Below are positions 17,180-25,243 of a DNA stretch of 64,000 nt, one piece after another. The first letter of the stretch is position 1; each line of letters starts with the position of its first letter. Source of the stretch: Microbacterium sp. zg-Y818 (GTDB lineage: Bacteria > Actinomycetota > Actinomycetes > Actinomycetales > Microbacteriaceae); the NCBI RefSeq assembly GCF_030246905.1, contig NZ_CP126741.1, positions 2,294,001-2,358,000 on the forward strand, written 5' to 3'. Under the pieces are notes generated by a model that had not been told where the DNA came from, ran no database searches, and was given only the letters and a program-made list of their open reading frames with translations. Both the position numbers and the translations under genes were made by a program.

Positions 17180-17261
17180 CCGAGATGCGGAGATCCTCCC
17201 GGATGAGGGCAAAAGCGCGGCATCCGCCCTCGTTTCGGCAGATCCCCTCATTTCGGCCAAG
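17180..17261. repeat. Imperfect palindromic intergenic repeat, family 1, copy B
   Basis: Same 82-base unit as at 17054, repeated with a period of 126 bases. Left arm GGCCGAGATGCGGAGATCCT, right arm the imperfect complement, loop with GCGGCATCCG. The whole gap 16980-17317 is occupied by these two copies and a short GC-rich spacer. Confidence 0.8.
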
Positions 17262-17317
17262 CCTGATGCGCGGCATCCTGGGGTGGCTGAGACGACGGCA
17301 GTGGCTACGATCTGCGC

Positions 17318-17884
17318 ATGGGGAACGCGGAAGCGGGATGGTACGACGACGGGGCGGGCTACCAGCGCTGGTGGGACGGCGACGCCTGGACCGACGACTA
17401 CGCCGACATGAGCGGCTCCACGGTCGAGCTGCACACGTCGAACCCCGCCGCGCGGCAGCCGATGGGGTGGTACGACGACGGACGTGGCCGCCTGCGCTGG
17501 TGGGATGGGGATGCCTGGACCCAGCGTGCGCAGTTTCTGGCGGAACACCACACGTTCTCGGGAATCACCGTCGCGGGCGAGTGGATCTTCTACGGTGACC
17601 TCAGCCAGCCCATCGCCGGCGTGGTGGCATCGTTCGAAACTGCCGGCGAGATCGGCGAGCGATCCACTCTGACCCGCGCGGCGGCAGGCGGACTGCTCTT
17701 CGGCCCGGTAGGGATGATCACGGGCGCCATGCTCCGCAAGAAGGTCGATCGCCGCGAGTTCTATCTGTCGATCGACGGTCCTGAGCAGTTCTGGGTGGCA
17801 CCGGTCAGCCCCGCGTTCGGGCTGCAGGCCCGCCAGTTCGTCGCGTGGGTGAACAGCGTCTCGCGTCACCACCTGCGCAAGTAG
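17318..17884 (+). CDS. DUF2510 double-repeat protein
   Basis: 188 residues. Two DUF2510 units are plain: GWYDDGAGYQRWWDGDAWT (residues 7-25) and GWYDDGRGRLRWWDGDAWT (50-68). DUF2510 is a short tryptophan-rich module found at the ends of many actinobacterial membrane and surface proteins. The C-terminal part (about 85-188) includes a glycine-rich hydrophobic stretch (AAGGLLFGPVGMITGAMLRK) and a WVAPVSPAFGLQARQFVAWV end. No catalytic motif is seen. Function unknown; it stands alone, convergent to the carboxypeptidase gene. Confidence 0.85.
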   Translation: MGNAEAGWYDDGAGYQRWWDGDAWTDDYADMSGSTVELHTSNPAARQPMGWYDDGRGRLRWWDGDAWTQRAQFLAEHHTFSGITVAGEWIFYGDLSQPIAGVVASFETAGEIGERSTLTRAAAGGLLFGPVGMITGAMLRKKVDRREFYLSIDGPEQFWVAPVSPAFGLQARQFVAWVNSVSRHHLRK

Positions 17885-17904
17885 CCCTGTGGCCCTCGCG
17901 CCCG

Positions 17905-19263
17905 CTAGCCGAGTTCGCCCGGGTTCGTCAGGCGCCACCACGACGTCGGCGGCGCGATGGCGCCGTCGAACTCGACCGGGACGGTCGCGGTGTGCGGACC
18001 CGCGGTCCAGGTGGCACTGCCGATCACCTCGCCGTCCTCCCTGGTCGTGGGGGTCGAGGTCTGCATCGTCGTGAGGATGGGCGTGTCCGACCAGACCAGC
18101 AGCGAGGCCTCCTCCCCCAGGACCATGCGCGCGGCGCCGTCCCACGGGGTCGAGAAGGAACCCACCTCCTGGCCGCGGCGCGCGACGGTCACCTCGGTGA
18201 ACCCGCCCGCGATGCTCTCGAGCAGGGTGGGCACGCTGTGGTTGACGGCGGCGCGCGAGCTGGCGCCGAGGAGGACGCCCACGATGTCGAGGGGCGCGCC
18301 GATGCCGACGTCGAGGCGCGCGGTGTAGAGCAGGTTGCTGCCGCCGGGGTCGAGGGTGCCGGTCTTCAGTCCAGTGATGCCGCTCTGGCCGAGCAGGGAG
18401 TTGGTGTTGTTCATCCGTCCCGGTCCGGGGAGCGACAGCCCTCCCGTCGCGGCGATCTCGGCGACGGTCGGGTGCGCCGCCGCGATGCGGCCGAGGGTGA
18501 TCATGTCGCCCGGCGTACTCGTGTTGCGCGGGTCGATGCCGGTCGGCTCGACGATCGTCGTCTGCGTCAGCCCGTTCAGCGCGAGCCAGTCCCGCGCCGC
18601 CCGCAGGAATGCGCCCTGCGACCCGAACGCCCAGCCGGCGACGGCCTCGGCGTAGTTGCACGCCGACGGGATCAGCATCGTCGCGAGCGCGTCGTGCAGC
18701 GACATCGAGCTGCCGATCGGCATGGCGGCGATGGTCGCGCCCATCACGTAGTACTTGTCGTAGAGCGCGTGGTCGGCACGGTCGAAGGTCAGGGTGGGTC
18801 CGGGGTCTGCGGCATCCGCCAGAGGATAGGCGTCGAGCACGACCAGCGCGGTGATCAGCTTCGTGATGCTGGCGATGGGGCGGGGCTCTTCGGTGCCGGT
18901 GGTCGCCCAGATGGTGCCGTCCTCGGTGCCGAGGTAATCGGCGGCGCCCGAGATGGCGATGGCCGACGCGCCGTCCGGCGGCAGCACGATGTCGGCCGCA
19001 GGCGGTGCGGCGACCTCGGGGACCTGCGTGGCGGCGACCGGTTCGGCGAGGGGTGCGGTCAGCGCCCAGCCGCCGTAGCCGCCGCCTCCCGCCAGCAGGA
19101 GGACCAGCACCGCGGCGGTCACCCACAGCCGCCGGCGCCGCCGTGTGCGCCGGGCATCCGGATCGATCTCCCGCCCCGAACGGCGGCCGGCGAACTCCTG
19201 CTCGTGGCGAATCAGCTCGCTGAAGTCGTCGAGCGCATCTGCGTGCGGCTGCTCTGTCGTCAC
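17905..19263 (-). CDS. D-alanyl-D-alanine carboxypeptidase (S11 family)
   Basis: 452 residues from GTG 19263. A cytoplasmic basic segment is followed by one membrane helix (about 46-66), then the periplasm-facing peptidase domain with Ser132-Ile-Thr-Lys (SxxK) and a KTG triad in ITGLKTGTLD. The second motif reads Ser200-Ala-Cys-Asn (PSACNYAEA): the third position, usually Asn of SxN, is Cys, with an Asn following. It trims the terminal D-Ala of peptidoglycan stem peptides. Monocistronic, facing the NSS transporter across a 145-base gap. Confidence 0.9.
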   Translation of the reverse strand: MTTEQPHADALDDFSELIRHEQEFAGRRSGREIDPDARRTRRRRRLWVTAAVLVLLLAGGGGYGGWALTAPLAEPVAATQVPEVAAPPAADIVLPPDGASAIAISGAADYLGTEDGTIWATTGTEEPRPIASITKLITALVVLDAYPLADAADPGPTLTFDRADHALYDKYYVMGATIAAMPIGSSMSLHDALATMLIPSACNYAEAVAGWAFGSQGAFLRAARDWLALNGLTQTTIVEPTGIDPRNTSTPGDMITLGRIAAAHPTVAEIAATGGLSLPGPGRMNNTNSLLGQSGITGLKTGTLDPGGSNLLYTARLDVGIGAPLDIVGVLLGASSRAAVNHSVPTLLESIAGGFTEVTVARRGQEVGSFSTPWDGAARMVLGEEASLLVWSDTPILTTMQTSTPTTREDGEVIGSATWTAGPHTATVPVEFDGAIAPPTSWWRLTNPGELG

Positions 19264-19408
19264 TGCGGACCCCCATCCGATGCCTTTTCATCATGCACCA
19301 CGGGGCAGGCGGCGCTGTTGCGCCCGCCGCCGGGTGCCGTGCGTATACCGCATGACGTGGCAGGTCGCCCGGGGTGCGTCGCGGCATCCGAACTTTTAGA
19401 ATCCCGGG

Positions 19409-21007
19409 ATGAGCGCCACCCCACCTGTGCACCGTGAGACCTGGAGCGGCCGCAGCGCCTTCATCATCGCCGCCGTGTCTTCGGCGATCGGCCTCGGCAA
19501 CATCTGGCGCTTCCCCGGCGTCGCGTACGAGAACGGCGGCGGCGCCTTCCTGCTGCCGTACCTCATCGCGTTCGTCACGGCGGGCCTGCCCATCCTGTTC
19601 CTCGATTACGCCATCGGCCACCGCTACCGCGCGTCGGCTCCGCTGGCGTTCCGGCGCATCAACCGCCGATTCGAGCCGCTCGGCTGGTGGCAGGTCGGGC
19701 TCTGCTACGTCATCTGCATCTACTACGCCGTCGTCATCGCCTGGGCACTCGCCTACGCCGTCTACGCCGTCACCCTGGCGTGGGGTGAGGATGCCGTCGA
19801 CTTCTTCCTCTCCGAGCACCTGCGGCGGCCCGAGACCGTCGGCTTCACGTTCGACTTCGCACCCGCCGTGCTCATCCCGCTCGTGCTGGTGTGGCTGACG
19901 GCCGTGGTGGCCCTGGCCCTCGGCATCCGCCGGGGTATCGACCGGGTCAACCGCGTGACCCTGCCGTTGCTGGCAGTGAGCTTCACCGCGATCGTCGTCT
20001 ACGCCCTGTTCCTCCCCGGCGCCGTCGACGGACTCAACGCCTTCTTCACCCCCAGCTGGGCGGCCCTGGCGGACCCGGCCGTGTGGATCGCGGCCTACGG
20101 GCACATCTTCTTCTCGTTCTCCATCGCCTTCGGCATCATGCTGACCTACTCGTCGTATCTGCGTCGTAAGAGCGACCTCACCGGGTCGGGCCTGGTGGTG
20201 GCGTTCTCGAACACGAGCTTCGAGCTGCTGGCCGGCATCGGCGTGTTCGCGACCCTCGGCTTTCTCGCGTCGGCGCAGGGCAGCACCATCGACGAGCTGG
20301 AGAGCATTCAGGGTGTGGGGCTGGCGTTCATGACCTACCCGACACTGCTGTCGCAGATGCCCGGCGGGCAGATCATCGGGGTGCTCTTCTTCGTCGCCCT
20401 GGTGCTCGCCGGGTTCAGCTCGCTGCTGTCGATCCTGCAGGTGCAGTCCTCGGCGGTGCAGGACAAGACCGGGTGGAGCACGCGGCGAGCGGGCGTCGCC
20501 CTCGGCATCGCCACCGCCGTGCCGTCGATCCTGCTGTTCGCCACGTCGAGCGGCCTGTACACGCTCGACGTGGTCGACGCCTTCGTGAACAACATCGGCG
20601 TGGTGCTGTCGGCGATCCTCACCCTCCTGCTCGTGGTCATCGTGGGGCGCAAGGGGCCGGAGCTCGCCCGCCACCTCAACGCGGTGTCGTCGCTGCGGGT
20701 GGGTCCGCTCTGGCGCGTCATGGTGACGGTGGTGACGCCGGTGATCCTCACCGTCATCCTCATCACGGGCGCGTACGGATACATCGTCGACGGCTACGGC
20801 GGCCTGCCCACCTGGTTCCTGGGGGTCGCCGGATGGGGCGTGCTGGCCGTGCTGGCCGTGCTCAGCGGGGTGCTGAGCCTCGGCACGTACCGGCGCCCGG
20901 GCGCGCTGACGACCGAGCCGGATGACACCGAGCAGCTCGCCCGAGAGGTGCAGGCCGACAGGCAGCGCGCGCTCCAGCAGCGCGACGAGAGAAAGGCCAG
21001 CCGATGA
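19409..21007 (+). CDS. Neurotransmitter:sodium symporter (NSS) family transporter
   Basis: 532 residues, about twelve membrane helices. The N-terminal signature WSGRSAFIIAAVSSAIGLGN continues into IWRFPGVAYENGGGAFLLPY, which contains the Na+ and substrate sites of the family (NIWRFP, NGGGAF). The stop overlaps the start of a MetS-type small subunit, which in Corynebacterium glutamicum accompanies a methionine/alanine importer; that pairing suggests a similar Na+-coupled amino acid uptake here. The tail is cytoplasmic and charged. Confidence 0.93.
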   Translation: MSATPPVHRETWSGRSAFIIAAVSSAIGLGNIWRFPGVAYENGGGAFLLPYLIAFVTAGLPILFLDYAIGHRYRASAPLAFRRINRRFEPLGWWQVGLCYVICIYYAVVIAWALAYAVYAVTLAWGEDAVDFFLSEHLRRPETVGFTFDFAPAVLIPLVLVWLTAVVALALGIRRGIDRVNRVTLPLLAVSFTAIVVYALFLPGAVDGLNAFFTPSWAALADPAVWIAAYGHIFFSFSIAFGIMLTYSSYLRRKSDLTGSGLVVAFSNTSFELLAGIGVFATLGFLASAQGSTIDELESIQGVGLAFMTYPTLLSQMPGGQIIGVLFFVALVLAGFSSLLSILQVQSSAVQDKTGWSTRRAGVALGIATAVPSILLFATSSGLYTLDVVDAFVNNIGVVLSAILTLLLVVIVGRKGPELARHLNAVSSLRVGPLWRVMVTVVTPVILTVILITGAYGYIVDGYGGLPTWFLGVAGWGVLAVLAVLSGVLSLGTYRRPGALTTEPDDTEQLAREVQADRQRALQQRDERKASR

Positions 21008-21129
21008 CCCCGACCGCGATCAGCTTCCTCGTCCTGTCGATGGGGGTGCTGTGGGGCGGGTTGGCGTGGAGCCTGCTGCGGCTGCGCAACCATCCCGAGA
21101 TGCTCGACGACGAGCCGCCCTCGACCTGA
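21004..21129 (+). CDS. metS: MetS-type small subunit of NSS transporter
   Basis: 41 residues: MTPTAISFLVLSMGVLWGGL, one transmembrane helix, then WSLLRLRNHPEMLDDEPPST. The ATG overlaps the transporter stop (ATGA). The helix, the R-x-R-x-H-P stretch after it and the acidic end match the methionine/alanine importer small-subunit family. It is needed for activity of the partner in studied systems. Confidence 0.88.
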   Translation: MTPTAISFLVLSMGVLWGGLAWSLLRLRNHPEMLDDEPPST

Positions 21130-21132
21130 GGC

Positions 21133-21714
21133 TCAGGCTCCCGACTCGGCCAGTTCTGCGCCGGCGTGGGCCAATTCGGCCAGCGCGGCGTCGCTGGTGG
21201 CGGGGGCGACACCGGCGACCAGGTCGGTCAGCACCCGCACGCGCAGACCGTGGTCGATGGCATCCAGTGCCGAGGCGCGCACGCAGTAGTCCGTCGCGAT
21301 GCCGACGACATCGGCGTCGAGGATGCCACGCTCGGTCAGCAGGTCCGCCACGGTGTCGCCGTCATCGGTCGTGCCCTCGAACAGCGAGTACGCCGGAGCG
21401 CCCTGCCCCTTCTTCACGTGGTGGGTGACGGCATCGGTGACCAGGCCGGGGTCGTACTCGGCACCTTCGGTGCCGGCTACGCAGTGCACGGGCCAGGTGT
21501 CGACGAAGTCGGGCTCGCCGGCGGCGAAGTGTCCGCCGTTGTCACCGTCGGCGTCGTGCCAGTCGCGCGAGGCGACGATCAGTGCGTACTGATCTGCGGA
21601 GGCGGCCAGGTGCCGGCTGATCGCGGCCGCGACCGCGTCACCCCCGGCGACCCCGAGCGCCCCACCCTCGGTGAAGTCGTTCTGCACGTCGACGATGAAC
21701 AGCGCCTTACCCAT
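21133..21714 (-). CDS. pncA: Nicotinamidase / isochorismatase-family hydrolase
   Basis: 193 residues. The catalytic triad is visible: Asp9 (IVDVQNDF), Lys102 (VKKGQGAPAYS) and Cys144 (GIATDYCVRASALDA), with metal-binding histidines around DWHDADGDNGGHF. This set of motifs is that of PncA, which deamidates nicotinamide to nicotinate for NAD recycling. It is convergent with the NSS-MetS pair, leaving only three bases between stops. Confidence 0.92.
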   Translation of the reverse strand: MGKALFIVDVQNDFTEGGALGVAGGDAVAAAISRHLAASADQYALIVASRDWHDADGDNGGHFAAGEPDFVDTWPVHCVAGTEGAEYDPGLVTDAVTHHVKKGQGAPAYSLFEGTTDDGDTVADLLTERGILDADVVGIATDYCVRASALDAIDHGLRVRVLTDLVAGVAPATSDAALAELAHAGAELAESGA

Positions 21715-21759
21715 GCGCCGAGCCTACGCCGACCGGTCGCGTGCCGCCGGCAGCACCAC

Positions 21760-22163
21760 GAGGGGCCACGGCATCAGCCGCGGCCCCTGCGTGCATAACG
21801 TCGCCATTGCGGCCGCGCACGGGGATCTCGGCCGCCGCCTGAGGGGTTTCGCGGCCCGACCGGCGACGTTGTGCACGGCTGTCGCCCGCGACGGGCTCGC
21901 CACGGCCCACCGTCGCCGAGATGCGGAGATCTGCCGACATGCGGATGGAATCCCGGCATCCCGTCGCCGAGATGCGGCGATCTGCCGACATGCGGATGGA
22001 ATCCCGGCATCCATCCTCATTCCGGCAGATCTCCTCTGCCGGGCAGCGGCGCGCCTGCCGGGCAGCGCCGCGCCCGCCGGGCGTGCCGGCGTCAGCGCCG
22101 CGCCCGCCGGGAACGCCCGAGGGGCCACGGCATCAGCCGCGGCCCCTCGTGCACAACGTCGCC
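21760..22163. repeat. Cluster of nested palindromic and tandem repeats
   Basis: The 453-base gap 21715-22167 carries no gene. It is bounded by direct copies of a 45-base unit (21760-21805 and 22119-22163) that itself folds (GAGGGGCCACGGC / GCCGCGGCCCCT). A 16-base inverted copy of its end lies at 21862-21877. Between 21913 and 22038 are two tandem copies of a family-1-like palindrome (GCCGAGATGCGG...GGCATCC), and 22037-22115 holds degenerate 19-base repeats based on GCCGGGCAGCGCCGCGCCC. The left unit can act as terminator for the MMPL gene. Confidence 0.75.
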
Positions 22164-22167
22164 AGGG

Positions 22168-24594
22168 TCAGCGCCGGCGCAGCGACCGCCGCGTCACCGA
22201 CCGCTCGCCCGTTTTGGCGACCTTCTGCTCGACGGCGCGGACGCCGGCGGCGGTGTCGACGGCAACCGCGGCCACCCCCTCGTGCTCGGCGGCGCCCACG
22301 CCCGCGGCGGTGTCGACCGCGACCGCTGCCAGGTCGTCATCCCCAGGGCGCGCACTCCCCCGCGCGGGAGCCGCGACGGGACCACCCTCGCTGGGACTCA
22401 TCGCCAGCCGGCGCGAACCGCCCGGGTCGTTGCGCCACAGCTTCGACGGCCACCAGATCGCACGGCCGATGTCGAACGACAGAGCCGGCACCAGCAGTGA
22501 GCGCACCACGAACGTGTCGAGCAGCACACCGAACGCGACGATGAACGCCAGCTGCGCCAGGAACAGGATCGGGATGACTCCCAGGGCGGCGAAGGTGGCC
22601 GCCAGCACGAGACCGGCAGAGGTGATCACCCCGCCCGTGGCCACGAGCCCCCGCAGGATGCCGAGCCTCGTTCCGTACTTCAGAGACTCCTCCCGCACGC
22701 GCGTCATCAGGAAGATGTTGTAGTCGATGCCCAGCGCCACGAGGAACACGAATCCGTAGAGCGGCACGGCCGGGTCGGCGCCGGGGAAGTCGAAGATGCC
22801 GTTGAACACCAGCGCGCTCACTCCGAGGGCCGAGCCGAACGACAGGATCACCGTGCCGATCAGCAGGATCGGCGCCAGCAGCGACCGCAGCAGTGCGATG
22901 AGGATCAGCAGGATCACCACGAGGATGATCGGGATGATCAGCGTGCGGTCACGGATCGACGTGTCATTGGTGTCGATGTCGGTCGCGGTCTCGCCACCCA
23001 CGAGCACGTCCGTGCCCACGTCGTCGGACAGCTGCACGCGCAGGTCGCGCACGACGTCCTCGGCGGCGACGGAGTCGGCCGCGTCGGCGAGCGTCCCGAT
23101 GAGCAGCACGTCGCCCTCGGCGACGGTCGGCTCGGGTGCCGCGGTTCCGGGAGGACCGAAGGCACTGATGACCGCCTCACCGCCCTCGAACTCGACGACG
23201 GCCTGACCGTTGGGCGAATCCTCGGATGCCACGGCGATCGAGTCGATCCCGTCGGTGTCGCTGAGCACCTCGACGGCCGCGGTGAGGTCGTCCTCGGGGG
23301 CGATCACGTACACCGGGCTGCCGGAACCGGCAGGGAAGTGCTCGGCGAGCTCAGCCTGTCCGTCGCGGGCCTGCGAGGTGCCGAGCACGAGCTCGCTCGA
23401 GGGCACGCCGTCGGCCTTCAGCTGGAGAGCACCGACGCACGCGGCCAGCAGCACCACCGTCGAGACGATCCACACCGCGCGCGGGTGGCGGGCGACGAAG
23501 CGCGCCTGACGGGGCCAGAGGCCCTTGACCGGGCGGGAGAAGTCCTCGGGCACGCCGAGGGCGCCGGGCTTCGGGGCGAACGGCCAGAACGCCGCGCGCC
23601 CGGTGAGGGCGAGCAGGGCCGGAAGGAAGGTGAGGGCCGACAGCATGGCGAACGCGATGCCGATGGACGCGATCGGGCCCAGAGCGCGGTTGGTCGCGAG
23701 GTCGCTCAGCAGCAGGCACAGAAGCCCCGCGATGACCGTTCCGCCGGAGGCGAGGATGGGCTCGAATGCGCCGCGCCACGCGGTGATCGTGGAGTCCCAC
23801 CGCTTCCTGCCGGTGGCGATCGCCTCACGGAAGCGCGCCACATACAGCAGCGCATAGTCGGTGGCGGCACCGATGACGAGAATGAAGAGGATCCCCTGGA
23901 CCTGACCGTTCAGCACGACGATGCCCGCCTTCGCGAGCCACCACACCGTCAGCAGCGCCACGCACAGCGCGAACACCGAGGTCAGCAGCACGAGGATCGG
24001 CAGGAGGGGCGAGCGGTACACGACGATCAAGATGACGAAGACGGCGAGCAGCGCGACGCCCAGCAGCAACCCGTCGATACCGAGGAAGCCCTCGACCAGG
24101 TCGGCCGAGAACCCTGCCGGACCGGTCACGAAGGTGTCCACCCCCGACGGCGCCCCGTCGGCGAGGTACTCACGCAGCTCGGTGACGAGCTCGGCGACCT
24201 CGCCCTCGGCATCCAGCGGCACGAAGACCTGCACGGCTTCGCCGTCTTCCGACGGCACCGCAGGCGACACATCGCCCACCACGCCGTCGAGATCGACGAT
24301 GCCCGCCGCCAGGTCGTTCAGCTCGGTCAGCTGACTCTCGGTCAGCTCGCCGTCGTCGGTGGACATGACCACGAGCGCCGGCACGCTGTCATCACCGAGG
24401 AACGCCGGCAGCAGCTCATTGACCTGCGTCGCATCAGCGCTCGACGGCAGGAACGCCGACCGGTCATTGACCGCCACCTCGTCGACCTTGCCGAAGTAGG
24501 GACCGCCGATCGCGCCGCCGACCAACCACACCAGCACCAGCACCACGGGGATGCCGATTCGGAGCCATTTCGGCACCGTTCGCTCATTTGCCAT
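22168..24594 (-). CDS. MMPL/RND family exporter
   Basis: 808 residues with twelve membrane helices in two halves, each with a large extracytoplasmic loop (about 35-165 and 390-525). Landmarks include GAATDYALLYVARFREAIATG in the first half and ALGIDYNIFLMTRVREESLK in the second, where the Asp-Tyr pair is the proton-relay signature of MMPL proteins. It probably exports lipids or amphiphilic drugs using the proton gradient. The C-terminal 90 residues are a long low-complexity tail rich in Ala/Val/Arg with two near-identical AAVAVDTAAGV segments. A perfect inverted repeat lies directly before its ATG. Confidence 0.93.
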   Translation of the reverse strand: MANERTVPKWLRIGIPVVLVLVWLVGGAIGGPYFGKVDEVAVNDRSAFLPSSADATQVNELLPAFLGDDSVPALVVMSTDDGELTESQLTELNDLAAGIVDLDGVVGDVSPAVPSEDGEAVQVFVPLDAEGEVAELVTELREYLADGAPSGVDTFVTGPAGFSADLVEGFLGIDGLLLGVALLAVFVILIVVYRSPLLPILVLLTSVFALCVALLTVWWLAKAGIVVLNGQVQGILFILVIGAATDYALLYVARFREAIATGRKRWDSTITAWRGAFEPILASGGTVIAGLLCLLLSDLATNRALGPIASIGIAFAMLSALTFLPALLALTGRAAFWPFAPKPGALGVPEDFSRPVKGLWPRQARFVARHPRAVWIVSTVVLLAACVGALQLKADGVPSSELVLGTSQARDGQAELAEHFPAGSGSPVYVIAPEDDLTAAVEVLSDTDGIDSIAVASEDSPNGQAVVEFEGGEAVISAFGPPGTAAPEPTVAEGDVLLIGTLADAADSVAAEDVVRDLRVQLSDDVGTDVLVGGETATDIDTNDTSIRDRTLIIPIILVVILLILIALLRSLLAPILLIGTVILSFGSALGVSALVFNGIFDFPGADPAVPLYGFVFLVALGIDYNIFLMTRVREESLKYGTRLGILRGLVATGGVITSAGLVLAATFAALGVIPILFLAQLAFIVAFGVLLDTFVVRSLLVPALSFDIGRAIWWPSKLWRNDPGGSRRLAMSPSEGGPVAAPARGSARPGDDDLAAVAVDTAAGVGAAEHEGVAAVAVDTAAGVRAVEQKVAKTGERSVTRRSLRRR

Positions 24595-24615
24595 ATTGCT
24601 AGCTTATCTAGCAAT
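24595..24615 (-). promoter_or_regulatory. Operator-like inverted repeat abutting the MMPL start codon
   Basis: ATTGCTAG-5 bases-CTAGCAAT, perfect 8-base arms, ending one base before the ATG. The shape fits a MarR- or TetR-type operator. It occupies the place where a ribosome binding site should be, and none is seen, so the transcript may be leaderless with a repressor covering the start point. Confidence 0.65.
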
Positions 24616-24638
24616 CTGCGGAAACGCCACTCCGCTGG

Positions 24639-25031
24639 TCAGCCCGCGAAAAGCAGGATCCAGGATGCCGCGAATGCCAGGACACCCAGCGCGGCGAGGC
24701 CTGCGGCGAGCCAGGCGGTGGCGCGCACGGCCGGGGAGTGCTTCGTCAGCCGGAAACGATCGCGCCCGCCGACCCGGTACCAGATGTCTGCGGTGGGCAG
24801 CCCGGCCAGACGCTCGGATTCGGCGTGACCGGCGGCGGCCGCCCCCACTCCCCCATCATGATCGAACCACCGCACCACCACGCCGTCGTCCTCGTGCTCG
24901 ACCACACCCGTGGCGGGAAGCCACGAGCCGTCGATGGCCCAGAGCACAACGGCGATCACCCCGACGACGACGCCGGCGCCGAGGCCGACCCACGAGAAGA
25001 TCTCGAGGATCGCATCGAGCGCGACGTCCAC
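24639..25031 (-). CDS. Two-span membrane protein, 130 aa
   Basis: GTG 25031: MDVALDAILEIFSWVGLGAG. Helix 1 is about residues 12-33, helix 2 about 104-127; the middle is an acidic, glycine-rich loop (HEDDGVVVRWFDHDGGVG) followed by ADIWYRVGGRDRFRL, resembling a small beta domain. Function unknown. It lies 44 bases upstream of the MMPL gene on the same strand, separated from it by the operator. Confidence 0.65.
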   Translation of the reverse strand: MDVALDAILEIFSWVGLGAGVVVGVIAVVLWAIDGSWLPATGVVEHEDDGVVVRWFDHDGGVGAAAAGHAESERLAGLPTADIWYRVGGRDRFRLTKHSPAVRATAWLAAGLAALGVLAFAASWILLFAG

Positions 25032-25063
25032 GAGTCCCCCTTGCGCTCATTCTGCGGATACGG

Positions 25064-25089
25064 CTGTGGGGCCCCTAAGAGCCCCACAG
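25064..25089 (-). terminator. Terminator downstream of tRNA-Thr
   Basis: CTGTGGGGC (25064-25072), 8-base loop, GCCCCACAG (25081-25089). A perfect 9-bp stem placed directly after the tRNA in its reading direction. Confidence 0.7.
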
Positions 25090-25097
25090 TCGGTCTG

Positions 25098-25170
25098 AGC
25101 CACCTAAGGGAATCGAACCCTTGACCTATTCATTACGAGTGAATCGCTCTGCCGTCTGAGCTAAGGTGGC
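25098..25170 (-). tRNA. tRNA-Thr (anticodon CGT)
   Basis: The reverse complement folds as a cloverleaf: acceptor GCCACCT with AGGTGGC, D arm GCTCAGACGGCAGAGC, anticodon stem ATTCA/TGAAT around loop CTCGTAA (anticodon CGT), and T arm GGTTCGATTCC. The CCA end is not encoded. It reads ACG codons, frequent in this high-GC genome. Confidence 0.95.
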
Positions 25171-25243
25171 GCGCTTCGCTTTCGCTACGCACGATCATCG
25201 ATCTTACATGCTGAAAAGAGCGCTCGCGAACCGCTCGGACCCG

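Noticed and set aside
16769..20674. A 1301-codon open frame on the minus strand
   Set aside because: It runs antisense or out of frame over the DUF2510 and carboxypeptidase genes and over the antisense of the NSS gene; the product is Arg/His/Asp-rich and shows no domain. High GC makes such frames common.
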